Assembly: GCF_009663685.2 (NCBI RefSeq)
Contig: NZ_RCOG02000003.1
Coordinates: 57,084 to 121,083 of the forward strand
Direction of reading: 5' to 3'
DNA from: Cupriavidus sp. U2
GTDB lineage: Bacteria; Pseudomonadota; Gammaproteobacteria; Burkholderiales; Burkholderiaceae
DNA length: 64,000 nt
Made by a program: the position numbers and the translations under genes. Shown piece by piece: positions 10,357-18,162 of the stretch (position 1 is its first letter; each line of letters opens with the position of its first letter). The notes under the pieces were generated by a model that was not told the origin of the DNA, did no database searches, and saw only the letters and a list, made by a program, of their open reading frames with translations.

Positions 10357-10372
10357 TGGCACGCATTCTGCA
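10357..10372 (+). promoter_or_regulatory. Sigma-54 (-24/-12) promoter candidate of katE
   Basis: TGGCACG-N4-CTGCA matches the sigma-54 consensus TGGCACG-N4-TTGCW except for one base, with GG and GC exactly 10 bases apart. It lies 48 bases upstream of the katE ATG. Four similar elements lie before other genes up to 17.6 kb. Confidence 0.6.
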
Positions 10373-10420
10373 GAACAAACGGTTCCCCAATACGTCATGG
10401 AACGCAAAGGAGGCGCCGTC

Positions 10421-12667
10421 ATGCCCGATCAGTCCCCACCAAAGCCAACCTCAGCGACGACCGTGCCGACGGGCCAGACCACGCCCCAGCACTCCGGCGA
10501 CAATCCCAGCCAGGACCGCGCATCCGGCAGCAATCAGGACGGCACCTACGAAAAAGCCGTGGCAGACCGCCTTTCCGGCCGCCCCGAGCGGCTGGGATCG
10601 CCCAGCGTCGGCAACGTGGTGTCGAACGCCGGCAAGACGCTGACCACCAACCAGGGCCTGCAGATCCCGGAGGATGACGACTCGCTGAAGCTCGGTTTGC
10701 GGGGCCCCACGCTGCTGGAAGATTTCCACCTGCGTGAAAAGATTACGCACTTCGATCACGAACGCATCCCCGAGCGGGTGGTCCATGCGCGCGGCGCGGC
10801 CGCGCACGGCTATTTCGAGCTGACCGAGTCGATCGAGGACTACACGACGGCCGAACTGTTCACCCGCGTGGGAGAGAAGACGCCGGTCTTCGTGCGGTTC
10901 TCGACCGTCGCTGGCTCGCGCGGCTCCGCCGACCTCGCGCGCGACGTGCGGGGCTTTGCCACCAAGTTCTATACACGCCAGGGCAACTTCGACCTGGTGG
11001 GCAACAACATCCCCGTATTCTTCATCCAGGACGGCATCAAGTTTCCGGACTTCGTGCATGCGGTGAAGCCGGAGCCGCATAACGAGATTCCGCAGGCTGC
11101 GTCGGCCCACGACACGTTCTGGGATTTTGTCTCGCTGCAGCCCGAATCGATGCACATGGTGCTGTGGACGATGTCGGGCCGCGCCATTCCGCGCAGCTTC
11201 CGCACCATGGAGGGCTTTGGCGTCCACACGTTCCGGCTCATCAATGCCAGGGGTGAGGCCACGCTGGTCAAGTACCACTGGAAGCCCGTGGGCGGCGCCC
11301 ATTCGCTGATCTGGGACGAGGCGCTGAAGATCAATGGCAAGGACCCCGACTTCCACCGGCGCGACCTCTGGGAATCGATCGAGATGGGCCAGTACCCCGA
11401 ATACGAGTTCGGCGTGCAGCTGGTGCCCGAGACCGACATGCTCAAGCTGGGCTTCGACCTGCAGGACCCGACCAAGATCATCCCCGAAGAACTGGTACCC
11501 GTGAAGCGGATCGGGCGGATGGTGCTGAACCGCAACCCGGACAACTTCTTCGCCGAGACCGAACAGGTGGCGTTTCACCCGGGGCACCTGCTGCCCGGCA
11601 TGGACTTCACCAACGATCCGCTGCTGCATGCGCGCCTGTTCTCGTACATCGACACGCAGATCACCCGGCTGGGCGGCCCCAACTTCCACGAGCTGCCCAT
11701 CAATCGCCCGCTATGCCCGGTCCACAACAACCAGCGCGACGGGTTCATGCGGCAAACCGTGGTGCAGGGCAAGGAAAGCTATCAGCCAAACTCGGTCAGT
11801 GGCGGCTGCCCGTTCCTCGCCGGCGACAAGGACGCGTACCGCCACTATCCGGCGCCGGCCGAGGATGGCGCGGTCAAGGCGCGCGTGCGCAGCAACACGT
11901 TCGCCGATCACTTCTCGCAGGCCAACCTGTTCTGGCGCAGCCAGTCCGACGTGGAAAAGCAGCAGATCATCGACGCCTACAGCTTCGAGCTGTCCAAGGT
12001 GCAGGACCCGGCCATCCGCTCGCGGGTAGTTGGGCAGATCGTGCATATCGCGCAGGAACTGGCAGACGGCGTGGCGCAGCAGCTGGGCATCGCCGTGGAC
12101 CCGGTCGGGCCGGCGGTGGAGATCAACGACTATGGCGTGCAGACATCGCCCGCGCTGAGCCTCGACGCGCAACCCAAGGGCGACATCACGGGCCGCAAGA
12201 TCGCGGTGCTGGTCAACGACGGCGTGGACGATGCAGCGATCCAGTCGCTGCAATCGCTGGCCGAAGGGCTGCGCGCCAGCGCGAAGATCGTCGGCCCGCG
12301 CGCCAGCAGCGTGACCACGGCAGGCGGCGCCGCGCTGCCCGTGGATTATGCACTGGCGTCCGTCGGCTCGGTGCTGTTCGATGCGGTGTACGTGCCAGAC
12401 GGCAAGAACCCGCCGGCCGATCCCGATCCGCGCGCGTTGCTGTTCGTCAGCGAGGCCTACAAGCACTTCAAGGCGGTGGGTGCCGGCGGTAGCGGCGCAA
12501 TGCTGGTGGCCGAAGCCGCGCGGCGCGCCGGCATACAGGGCGGCTTTGCCGGACCGGGCCTGGTGATCGGCAAAAGCGAGGATGCCAAGACCCATCAGGC
12601 GTTTCTGGACGCGGTGGGACAGCACCGCTGGTGGCAACGGCCCGATGCGATGAAGATTCCGGCCTAG
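10421..12667 (+). CDS. katE: KatE, large-subunit (HPII-type) catalase
   Basis: A 748-residue haem catalase that splits H2O2 to water and oxygen in the cytoplasm. Residues about 85-580 are the catalase core: distal His122 ([12 protein letters not shown]), Asn195 (VGNNIP) and proximal Tyr409 (RLFSYIDTQ). His386 lies 23 residues before the Tyr, the spacing of the His-Tyr cross-link in E. coli HPII. The last 150 residues or so form the DJ-1/PfpI-like domain of large catalases ([14 protein letters not shown] onward). ATG 10421 is chosen over 10397 because AAAGGAGG lies 7 bases before it. A sigma-54-type promoter precedes it. Confidence 0.96.
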   Translation: MPDQSPPKPTSATTVPTGQTTPQHSGDNPSQDRASGSNQDGTYEKAVADRLSGRPERLGSPSVGNVVSNAGKTLTTNQGLQIPEDDDSLKLGLRGPTLLEDFHLREKITHFDHERIPERVVHARGAAAHGYFELTESIEDYTTAELFTRVGEKTPVFVRFSTVAGSRGSADLARDVRGFATKFYTRQGNFDLVGNNIPVFFIQDGIKFPDFVHAVKPEPHNEIPQAASAHDTFWDFVSLQPESMHMVLWTMSGRAIPRSFRTMEGFGVHTFRLINARGEATLVKYHWKPVGGAHSLIWDEALKINGKDPDFHRRDLWESIEMGQYPEYEFGVQLVPETDMLKLGFDLQDPTKIIPEELVPVKRIGRMVLNRNPDNFFAETEQVAFHPGHLLPGMDFTNDPLLHARLFSYIDTQITRLGGPNFHELPINRPLCPVHNNQRDGFMRQTVVQGKESYQPNSVSGGCPFLAGDKDAYRHYPAPAEDGAVKARVRSNTFADHFSQANLFWRSQSDVEKQQIIDAYSFELSKVQDPAIRSRVVGQIVHIAQELADGVAQQLGIAVDPVGPAVEINDYGVQTSPALSLDAQPKGDITGRKIAVLVNDGVDDAAIQSLQSLAEGLRASAKIVGPRASSVTTAGGAALPVDYALASVGSVLFDAVYVPDGKNPPADPDPRALLFVSEAYKHFKAVGAGGSGAMLVAEAARRAGIQGGFAGPGLVIGKSEDAKTHQAFLDAVGQHRWWQRPDAMKIPA

Positions 12668-12675
12668 GCGGTGCG

Positions 12676-12710
12676 GCTGACCGGCCGGCGCTGCAGCCGG
12701 CCCGGTCAGC
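12676..12710. terminator. Long GC-rich hairpin between katE and udgX
   Basis: The arms GCTGACCGG-CCGGC and GCCGG-CCCGGTCAGC, with a single-base bulge, surround a short loop directly after katE. There is no T-run. The right arm includes the complement of the TGA that would end the restored udgX frame. It could serve both converging genes. Confidence 0.5.
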
Positions 12711-13327
12711 CTGTATGCGCCGTGTCCAGATGGGCCAGGCGGGCGGGCTTCGCGCAGGCTCGCCACAATCTTGTCCAGCGCCGCCTCGCGCGCCTCTGAC
12801 GATCGCTGGCGCAAGGCGAACGACGGGTGGTACGTCACGACCACCAGCATGTCGTCGCACGAAACAGGTGCGCGCATCAGTTCCGACAGCGTCACGCGCT
12901 TCCGGTGCAATATCGACCCGGCGGCGGTCGCGCCCAGCGCCACGATGGTCTTGGGGCGCACCTGTGCGATTTCCCGTTCCAGCCACAAGTGGCAGGCCTC
13001 GACTTCGAGCTGCCCTGGGGTCTTGTGCATGCGGCGCTTGCCGCGCAGTTCAAACTTGAAATGCTTGACGGCATTGGTCACGTAGACGGCGCTGCGCAGC
13101 ACGCCGGCCCGCGCCAACGCTTCGTCCAGTAGGCGCCCCGCGGGCCCGACAAAGGCTTCGCCCTGGAGGTCCTCGTCGTTGCCAGGTTGCTCGCCAACCA
13201 GCATCAGCGGCGCGTGCGCAGGCCCCTTGCCCGGCACGGCCTGGGTGGCGTCGTGCCAGAGGTCGCAGCGCCGGCACGCATTCAGGTGCGCCGCATCGGC
13301 AATCGGGATGTCTCGCTTCGCCGCCAT
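12706..13327 (-). CDS. udgX: UdgX-type uracil-DNA binding protein, apparently frameshifted at the C-terminus
   Basis: A family-4-like uracil-DNA glycosylase of the UdgX type. It has GEQPG at 45-49, the hallmark loop KRRMH with His101 (KRRIH in mycobacterial UdgX, where this His bonds covalently to the uracil site), a paired CRRC at 18-21 and TYHPSFALR. UdgX caps uracil lesions instead of releasing DNA. In the starting frame no stop occurs until 11711, deep inside katE, which would give 538 residues against a family size near 210. Removing one base in the C-run near 12740 gives a natural end (REARRLAHLDTAHTG, then TGA at 12706-12708). I take this as a single-base insertion or sequencing error. 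It lies 16 bases after the BON gene, in the same operon. Confidence 0.75.
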
Positions 13328-13343
13328 GCGCAGGCCTGTACCG

Positions 13344-13994
13344 TCAGCTCAGGTTCAGGGTTCGCTCCGAGGGCTCCGTGGATGCCGATTGCCCGGACGC
13401 GGCCCTGTCATCGACCCCGACGTCCCGGCGGTCTTGGAGATCGTCGCGACGCTGCACGCGGATGCGGTTTTCGACATCCTGCACCCCGAACACATCATCG
13501 GCGATGTCCTCGATCAGGTGCTTTTCGTAGCGGTCCTCGACCATGCCGGACAGGGTCACGACGCCTGCCGCCACCTCGACCGACACCTCTGACACATCGA
13601 CGCCATCGTGCAGGGTCAGCCGCTCGCAGATTTCGTCACGGATCAGGTCGTCTGCGCGCTGGTAGTTTTTCGGGCCGGCATGGCGCGCCGCGCCGATACG
13701 CGCGGAATTGACCGGATGCGTGGGATGCGCGCGGTAGCCGGGATCGCCGGGATACACGCGCTGGGCACCGTTGAATGACTGGCCACCGCTGTCGCTGTTG
13801 CCAAAGTACCCGGCGCCGCCATAGCCGGGTTCGTCTTGGCGCTGGTCGCGGTCGCGGTGCGCCTTCGCGCGCCAGCTTTCGGCGCCAGACGACGCACGGG
13901 ACTCACGGCGCTGCGGGCCGGTATCGCGTGCCGCATCGCGCGTGGCTTCGTCACCGGCAGGGTCATGCCTGTGCCGGCGCAAAAACTCGAACAT
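13344..13994 (-). CDS. BON-domain protein
   Basis: A 216-residue protein. The N-terminal half is Arg/Asp/Gly-rich and probably disordered. A single BON domain (about residues 115-185, LIRDEICERLTLHDGVDVSEV then VTLSGMVEDRYEKHLIED) is followed by a charged tail. BON domains bind lipids or envelope surfaces and occur in osmotic-stress proteins such as OsmY. No signal peptide is seen, so its site is unclear. It lies between the flavodoxin-like gene and udgX on the same strand and has its own sigma-54-type promoter 36 bases upstream of the start. Confidence 0.85.
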   Translation of the reverse strand: MFEFLRRHRHDPAGDEATRDAARDTGPQRRESRASSGAESWRAKAHRDRDQRQDEPGYGGAGYFGNSDSGGQSFNGAQRVYPGDPGYRAHPTHPVNSARIGAARHAGPKNYQRADDLIRDEICERLTLHDGVDVSEVSVEVAAGVVTLSGMVEDRYEKHLIEDIADDVFGVQDVENRIRVQRRDDLQDRRDVGVDDRAASGQSASTEPSERTLNLS

Positions 13995-14029
13995 GATCCG
14001 CTCCTCATGGTTGCCGATATCGTGGCTGG

Positions 14030-14045
14030 CGCAAGAAGCGTGCCG
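14030..14045 (-). promoter_or_regulatory. Sigma-54 (-24/-12) promoter candidate of the BON-udgX unit
   Basis: On the minus strand the sequence is CGGCACG-CTTC-TTGCG, which differs from the sigma-54 consensus only at the two outermost bases and has the exact GG-N10-GC spacing. It sits 35 bases before the BON start and is almost the same as the element before the PRC-barrel gene. Confidence 0.65.
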
Positions 14046-14066
14046 TGCGCGCTGGCGCCTGCCCGG

Positions 14067-15176
14067 TTACTTTGGGCGCGGCGGCTTCAGGTCTTCGCCC
14101 ACGGCGGGCAACCTGCCCTGCCGGCGCAATGTGACGGCCTGCGCCACGGCAGCGGCGGCATTCTCGACTTCCTTCTGCACACCCGTATCCGCGTCGAGCG
14201 CCCGGTGCGACGTGGCATAGGGCGCGTAGTACCCGATAAAGCGGTCGAGTTGTGCCTGGGGGCCCGCTTCGAGCAGTCCCATCCAGTTCAGCCAGTCGGA
14301 CAGCGACCGGCGCACACCTTCGATGCCCGCCACGTCACCATGTACCACCACGCCGAACACGCGGCCCGCCAGGTGCTTGGGATAGTCCCAGCCCTGCAGT
14401 TCCAGCGCCTTGGCTTCAGGCACCTTCTTGCCATGCGTGCTGCTGGGATCGGGATTGCCGCCATCGGCACAGACCAGCCGGTCCATCATCAGCTTCAGCG
14501 GACTCGCTACCTGATACCAGTAGGTCGGCGTCACGATCAGCACGCCATGCGCGCGGGCCCAGCGCGGATAGATCTCTGCCATCCAGTCATTGACCTGCCC
14601 CAGCGAATGGTTCGGATAGCAACTGCATGGCCAGTGGCAAAGCGGCATCGCCGTGGAGACACACCCCTTGCAGGGGTGGATATGCCGGTCCGGATCGGAT
14701 GTCAGCAGGCTCAGGTCGAGCGTGTCGACGGTCATCCGCAGGGCTTCCATCCTTGCCCGCGCGATGCCGGCCAGGCGCCACGATTTGGAGATCTCGCCGG
14801 GACAGGTGTAGTCATTCCTGGCCGCGCCAACCACCAGCAGCACACGCGATGGGCTGGCAGGATCGTCATGCTCGCGCTGCGCATCGCGCACGGCATCGCG
14901 CGACTGGCGCCATTCGACGGACAGGTCGTAGTCCGGATCGGCCGCTCCCGGGCCCGCCTTCTCGGTCACGGGCGCCTTGCGCCCCTCGCGGTAGGCATCC
15001 CAGGCGATGGCTTCCAGCCGGTCGATCGCGGTGTCCTCGGTCCGGAAGGCGGGGTCATAAAACCGGGCGCGAAAGCGTTCGCGGAACACCTCGCGAGACA
15101 TCTGTGCCGTGACCTGCCCCTTGCGCACGTCCTGCGCGGCCTCTGCGTCGGTGTCGGGCTGCTGCTTGTCCGCCAT
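14067..15176 (-). CDS. Flavodoxin-like NAD(P)H-dependent FMN reductase with Cys-rich loop
   Basis: The 369-residue protein has an N-terminal helical extension of about 110 residues, then a flavodoxin-like fold (RVLLVVGAARND, PTYWYQVASPLKLMMDRL, GRVFGVVVHGD) of the FMN-reductase type. Its probable role is reduction of flavin or quinone-like compounds with NAD(P)H. It differs from plain family members in a five-cysteine loop (C169, C172, C180, C184, C186; CKGC then CHWPCSC), which might bind a metal or react with thiols. It follows the SDR gene by 7 bases, so the two redox enzymes are co-transcribed. The substrate is unknown. Confidence 0.82.
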   Translation of the reverse strand: MADKQQPDTDAEAAQDVRKGQVTAQMSREVFRERFRARFYDPAFRTEDTAIDRLEAIAWDAYREGRKAPVTEKAGPGAADPDYDLSVEWRQSRDAVRDAQREHDDPASPSRVLLVVGAARNDYTCPGEISKSWRLAGIARARMEALRMTVDTLDLSLLTSDPDRHIHPCKGCVSTAMPLCHWPCSCYPNHSLGQVNDWMAEIYPRWARAHGVLIVTPTYWYQVASPLKLMMDRLVCADGGNPDPSSTHGKKVPEAKALELQGWDYPKHLAGRVFGVVVHGDVAGIEGVRRSLSDWLNWMGLLEAGPQAQLDRFIGYYAPYATSHRALDADTGVQKEVENAAAAVAQAVTLRRQGRLPAVGEDLKPPRPK

Positions 15177-15183
15177 CGTCCGG

Positions 15184-15945
15184 TTACTGCGGCGGCTGGC
15201 CGTTCGACGCGCTCAAGCCGCCGTCCACGGGCAGGTTCACGCCCGTGATGTAGCGCGCATCGTCGCTGGCCAGAAAGGCAATCGCCCCGGCGATATCGTC
15301 CGGCTCCGCCGTGCGTCCCAGTGCGATGCGCTCGCGAAACTTGTCTAGCAGCGCCTCGTCCTTGAACATGTCGACAGTCAGGTCGGTGCGCGTCAGCGTG
15401 GGACACACCGCGTTGATCCGCACGCCATCGCGGCCATAGTCCAGCGCCAGCGCGCGCGTCAGATTGACCACGCCGCCCTTGGCCGCGTTGTAGAAGCAGA
15501 GCTTCCAGTCGGCGCCAAGCCCCGACACCGACGCGGTATTGACGATGCAGCCCCTGGTGCGGATCAGGTGCGGCAGCGCGGCCCGTGCGCCGAAGAACAC
15601 CCCGTCGAGGTCGGTCGCCATGACAGCGCGCCAATCCTCCACACTGGCTTCGGTCGCACGGCCTTCGGGCGCCACACCGGCGTTGTTGACCATGACGTCG
15701 AGTTTGCCGAAGCGATCCACTGCGGCGCGGACCAGGGCTTCCACCTGTTCGAGCTGGCTCACGTCCGTCACCTGTACGAGGCGTTGCCCGTTTGGCAAAT
15801 CGCTGGCCACCCGTTCGAGCTTGTCGCGTGTGCGCCCTGCCAGCACCACGGCTGCACCCTCCGATGCAAACCTGCGTACGGCCGCAGCGCCGATGCCCGA
15901 GCCAGCACCTGTCACGATCACGACCTTGTCCTGGAACCGGTTCAT
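15184..15945 (-). CDS. SDR-family oxidoreductase
   Basis: A 253-residue classical short-chain dehydrogenase/reductase. It has the cofactor motif TGAGSGIG at 12-19, VNNAGVAPEG, and the YNAAK catalytic pair (the YxxxK form). The C-terminus YITGVNLPVDGGLSASNG is typical of FabG-like members. The acidic-residue pattern for NAD versus NADP is not decisive (AGRTRDK after strand 2 hints at NADP). Substrate unknown. Middle gene of the leftward stress operon, 21 bases after the collagen-like gene and 7 before the flavodoxin-like gene. Confidence 0.88.
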   Translation of the reverse strand: MNRFQDKVVIVTGAGSGIGAAAVRRFASEGAAVVLAGRTRDKLERVASDLPNGQRLVQVTDVSQLEQVEALVRAAVDRFGKLDVMVNNAGVAPEGRATEASVEDWRAVMATDLDGVFFGARAALPHLIRTRGCIVNTASVSGLGADWKLCFYNAAKGGVVNLTRALALDYGRDGVRINAVCPTLTRTDLTVDMFKDEALLDKFRERIALGRTAEPDDIAGAIAFLASDDARYITGVNLPVDGGLSASNGQPPQ

Positions 15946-15966
15946 GGTTTTCCTCCCTGGTGCCGA

Positions 15967-16587
15967 CTAGCGCGCGCCACCGCCGGCGCCACCCCCCGCG
16001 CCGCCCGCGCCGCCGCCAGAGGTTCCACCCATCCCGCCGCCCGAGGTGCCGCTACCCGTGGTGCCGGTGCCCGTGGCGCCGCCCGTCGTGCCACTTCCGG
16101 CGCTGCCGCCCGGCACGCGTCCGCCCGGCGTCATGCCCGTTCCCGGTGGCAGGCCGGTCGGCGTATCGGTCCTGCCGTCGCCCGGGTTCACGCTGGAAGT
16201 ACCGGGCCTGCCGGGAGAGCCCGGCGTTCCCGGTGTACCCGGTGTGCCGGGCCTGCCCACGGTACCTGGCGTCCCCGTCGTCCCAGGCATGCCCGGGGAC
16301 GGCGTCGCGCTGCCATAGTTGCTGCTGTCAGTGGGCCCCGTGCCCGGCCGCGTATTCGGCGCGCCATATGGATTGCCCGAGTTCGACGGATTGGCGCGGC
16401 CGCGCTGGCCCGCCTGATTTCCGGCAGCGTTGGAGCCCGTACCGCCCGGCACCGTCGTCGCGCCGGGCGACGTCGAACCGGCGCCTCCGCTTGTGCCCCC
16501 TGCGCCAACGCCGGTGCCTGTCTGCGCATATGCGGTGCCCGTACATAGCACGACGGCTGTCATCGCGATCAACTTGCCTGGTTTCAT
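15967..16587 (-). CDS. Secreted Gly/Thr/Pro-rich protein with collagen-like repeat
   Basis: A 206-residue protein with a signal peptide (MKPGKLIAMTAVVLCTGTAYA, cut before QTG). The mature part is almost wholly Gly, Thr, Pro and Ser. Its centre holds 11 uninterrupted Gly-X-Y triplets, encoded at 16195-16293 and including three GTP units in a row, so it could form a short collagen-like triple helix. The C-terminus turns into a Gly/Ala run. ATG 16587 is chosen over the frame start at 16704 because GGGAGAAGGC precedes it and a clean signal peptide follows. First gene of the leftward operon, with a sigma-54-type promoter before it. Function unknown; probably an envelope or surface component. Confidence 0.75.
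   Translation of the reverse strand: MKPGKLIAMTAVVLCTGTAYAQTGTGVGAGGTSGGAGSTSPGATTVPGGTGSNAAGNQAGQRGRANPSNSGNPYGAPNTRPGTGPTDSSNYGSATPSPGMPGTTGTPGTVGRPGTPGTPGTPGSPGRPGTSSVNPGDGRTDTPTGLPPGTGMTPGGRVPGGSAGSGTTGGATGTGTTGSGTSGGGMGGTSGGGAGGAGGGAGGGAR
16195..16293 (-). repeat. Collagen-like Gly-X-Y coding repeat
   Basis: Thirty-three codons encode eleven consecutive Gly-X-Y triplets with Pro at most Y positions (GMP, GTT, GTP, GTV, GRP, GTP, GTP, GTP, GSP, GRP, GTS). Synonymous codons vary between units, so the repeat is kept at protein level and is not a fresh DNA slippage product. Confidence 0.85.
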
Positions 16588-16629
16588 GCCTTCTCTCCCA
16601 ATCGGTGGATGAAAGATATGCACGAACCT

Positions 16630-16645
16630 CGCAACGGCCATGCCG
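16630..16645 (-). promoter_or_regulatory. Sigma-54 promoter candidate of the collagen-like/SDR/flavodoxin operon
   Basis: On the minus strand CGGCATG-GCCG-TTGCG keeps GG-N10-GC and the TTGC box. It lies 42 bases before the ATG at 16587. Confidence 0.55.
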
Positions 16646-16855
16646 GGTGACCGGCCGCCCCGGCACGCCGTGCCATCAAGCGCCCGATCCCGCGTTTGCG
16701 CCACCTGCCGTCACCCGCTGGGGCTGGCACGCATCGTCCCTGACATGTGGCGCTTGCGGTGCCGCAATAGAGAACCGCGTAGTAAAAATCTCCGCCCTGT
16801 CGTCAGATGTACGTGCAACGGCTGCATCCGTGCTCTGCGTCACGCCTTTGTGAGC

Positions 16856-16871
16856 TGGCACGGTCGATGCG
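16856..16871 (+). promoter_or_regulatory. Sigma-54 promoter candidate of the BON-like gene
   Basis: TGGCACG-GTCG-ATGCG has a perfect -24 box and a -12 box with one change, in GG-N10-GC spacing. It lies 42 bases before the ATG at 16914. Confidence 0.6.
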
Positions 16872-16913
16872 TCGACTAAAGCCCTTCGCAACCCATGCAT
16901 GAGGAGCGCAACC

Positions 16914-17468
16914 ATGAGCGACACGACACCGGAAGGCGTGCAACTGGAGAACCCGGCCAGCCCCGAAACCAGCGCGCCGCTGACCAACCATCGCTATGGC
17001 GGCCACAGCGGCGTAAGCGACGACCATCGAAAGCGCCAATACGAGCAGGCCATGCCCGCGCATCTGGACAACGCTCCCACGCCCCGCTATTCGCCATGCG
17101 GCACGACGGAACCGGCCGGCATCGAACAGCACGGCATGTACGGCACCGCGCCGCGCCCGGCCGCGCCGCCCACGATGGCCGAATCCACCCGACCGTTGCC
17201 CGGGCCCGCTTCGCTCGGCCAGTACGACAACGTCGACATGCAGGCCATCGCGCCACGCAGCGCAATCCAGCAGCGCGAGGTGCTGGACGAGCGCCTGGCG
17301 CAGTGGGTCGATCCCGGCACCGTCAAGGCAACAATCTCGGACGGCGTCTGCGTGTTGACCGGCAACGTGCACGACGCGCAAACGAAAGCCCGGATCGGAC
17401 ACGTGGCGCAGGAATGCCTGCCGTCCCATGAGATCCGCAACCAGCTGGAGCTGGCCGTCGCCGGGTAA
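16914..17468 (+). CDS. BON-like domain protein with disordered N-terminus
   Basis: A 184-residue protein. Residues 1-100 are low-complexity (Pro, His, Arg, Gly). Residues about 110-184 look like one degenerate BON domain (VLDERLAQWVDPGTVKATISDGVCVLTGNVHDAQTKARIGHVAQE). No signal peptide is visible. ATG 16914 is taken over 16899 because GAGGAG stands 8 bases before it. It faces away from the collagen-like operon, has its own sigma-54-type promoter, and precedes the PRC-barrel gene by 101 bases. Role inferred: envelope or osmotic stress. Confidence 0.75.
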   Translation: MSDTTPEGVQLENPASPETSAPLTNHRYGGHSGVSDDHRKRQYEQAMPAHLDNAPTPRYSPCGTTEPAGIEQHGMYGTAPRPAAPPTMAESTRPLPGPASLGQYDNVDMQAIAPRSAIQQREVLDERLAQWVDPGTVKATISDGVCVLTGNVHDAQTKARIGHVAQECLPSHEIRNQLELAVAG

Positions 17469-17515
17469 GCAGGGGCCGGGCGACGCAAGCGGCAGTCGGC
17501 GCGAGCGACATCGAC

Positions 17516-17531
17516 GGGCACGCTTGTTGCG
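17516..17531 (+). promoter_or_regulatory. Sigma-54 promoter candidate of the PRC-barrel gene
   Basis: GGGCACG-CTTG-TTGCG keeps everything of the consensus but the outer bases, with GG-N10-GC spacing. It lies 38 bases before the ATG at 17570 and is almost the same as the element at 14030-14045 on the other strand. Confidence 0.65.
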
Positions 17532-17569
17532 CCACGGTGGTTTCCGATGGCACATCACAGGAGACTGCA

Positions 17570-18001
17570 ATGGCATCCAATCTCTCTTCCTCCCAAGGCG
17601 CCGGCATCGTCGGCTCGGGCGTGGGCGAAGGCCCCGGCCCCGAAGTCATGGCCGCGTCGAGCCTCGACGACACCAAGGTCTATGCGTCCGATGGCGAGCA
17701 CGTGGGCGAGATCAAGGAGATCATGATCGACGTTCAAAGCGGGCGGGTCGCATATGCCGTGCTGACGACTGGCGGCTTTCTTGGCATTGGCGATACGCTG
17801 CATGCGATTCCCTGGAGCGCGCTGGTCATGGACACCGACGCGAAGTGCTTCCGGCTTGGAATGACCGCCGACCGCATCAAGAACGCCCCCGGCTTCAACA
17901 AGGACAGCTGGCCAAGAATGGCCGATCCGCAGTGGGCCACCACCGTCCACCAGTATTACGGCCGCGATCCCTACTGGACCAATGTGGGCGGCACCATCTG
18001 A
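17570..18001 (+). CDS. PRC-barrel domain protein
   Basis: A 143-residue soluble protein with one PRC-barrel (about residues 30-105: DTKVYASDGEHVGEIKEIMID, then VAYAVLTTGGFLGIGDTLHAIPW), the small beta-barrel also found in RimM and photosynthetic reaction centre H subunits. Stand-alone copies are common in stress loci, but their role is unproven. The C-terminal DPQWATTVHQYYGRDPYW tail recurs in proteobacterial members. ATG 17570 has CAGGAGACTGCA before it. A sigma-54-type promoter precedes the gene and a hairpin follows it. Confidence 0.87.
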   Translation: MASNLSSSQGAGIVGSGVGEGPGPEVMAASSLDDTKVYASDGEHVGEIKEIMIDVQSGRVAYAVLTTGGFLGIGDTLHAIPWSALVMDTDAKCFRLGMTADRIKNAPGFNKDSWPRMADPQWATTVHQYYGRDPYWTNVGGTI

Positions 18002-18039
18002 CATTCGCTACCGGATGACGCGTCGCGCCGACTGCCATC

Positions 18040-18064
18040 GCGCACTCGTATCACACGGGTGCGC
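18040..18064 (+). terminator. Hairpin after the PRC-barrel gene
   Basis: Ten-base arms GCGCACTCGT and ACGGGTGCGC, with one G-T wobble pair, enclose the loop ATCAC. There is no T-run after it. Confidence 0.45.
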
Positions 18065-18162
18065 GGCGTCGGCAGGGGCGCGTATCTACCCGCGACTGCA
18101 CGCCTTACAAACCGGTGATTCAAAAGCCGGCGCGGTAGCCGCCGCAATGTCCGGGGCACCGA

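Larger units (their letters stand above)
16588..16913. promoter_or_regulatory. Divergent control region of the stress island
   Basis: These 326 bases separate the leftward collagen-like operon from the rightward BON-like gene. They hold two facing sigma-54-type elements, at 16630-16645 (minus) and 16856-16871 (plus). The centre would be the natural place for an activator site, but I found no clear inverted repeat there. Nothing gene-like lies inside. Confidence 0.55.

Noticed and set aside
11711..12705. Continuation of the udgX frame through the katE 3' half
   Set aside because: It would give a 538-residue UdgX with a tail that looks like reverse-read catalase. A one-base shift gives a normal end, so the extension is taken as an artefact.
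18090..18130. Possible -24/-12 element before the fusion gene (GG-N10-GC)
   Set aside because: Spacing fits but neither box resembles TGGCAC or TTGC.
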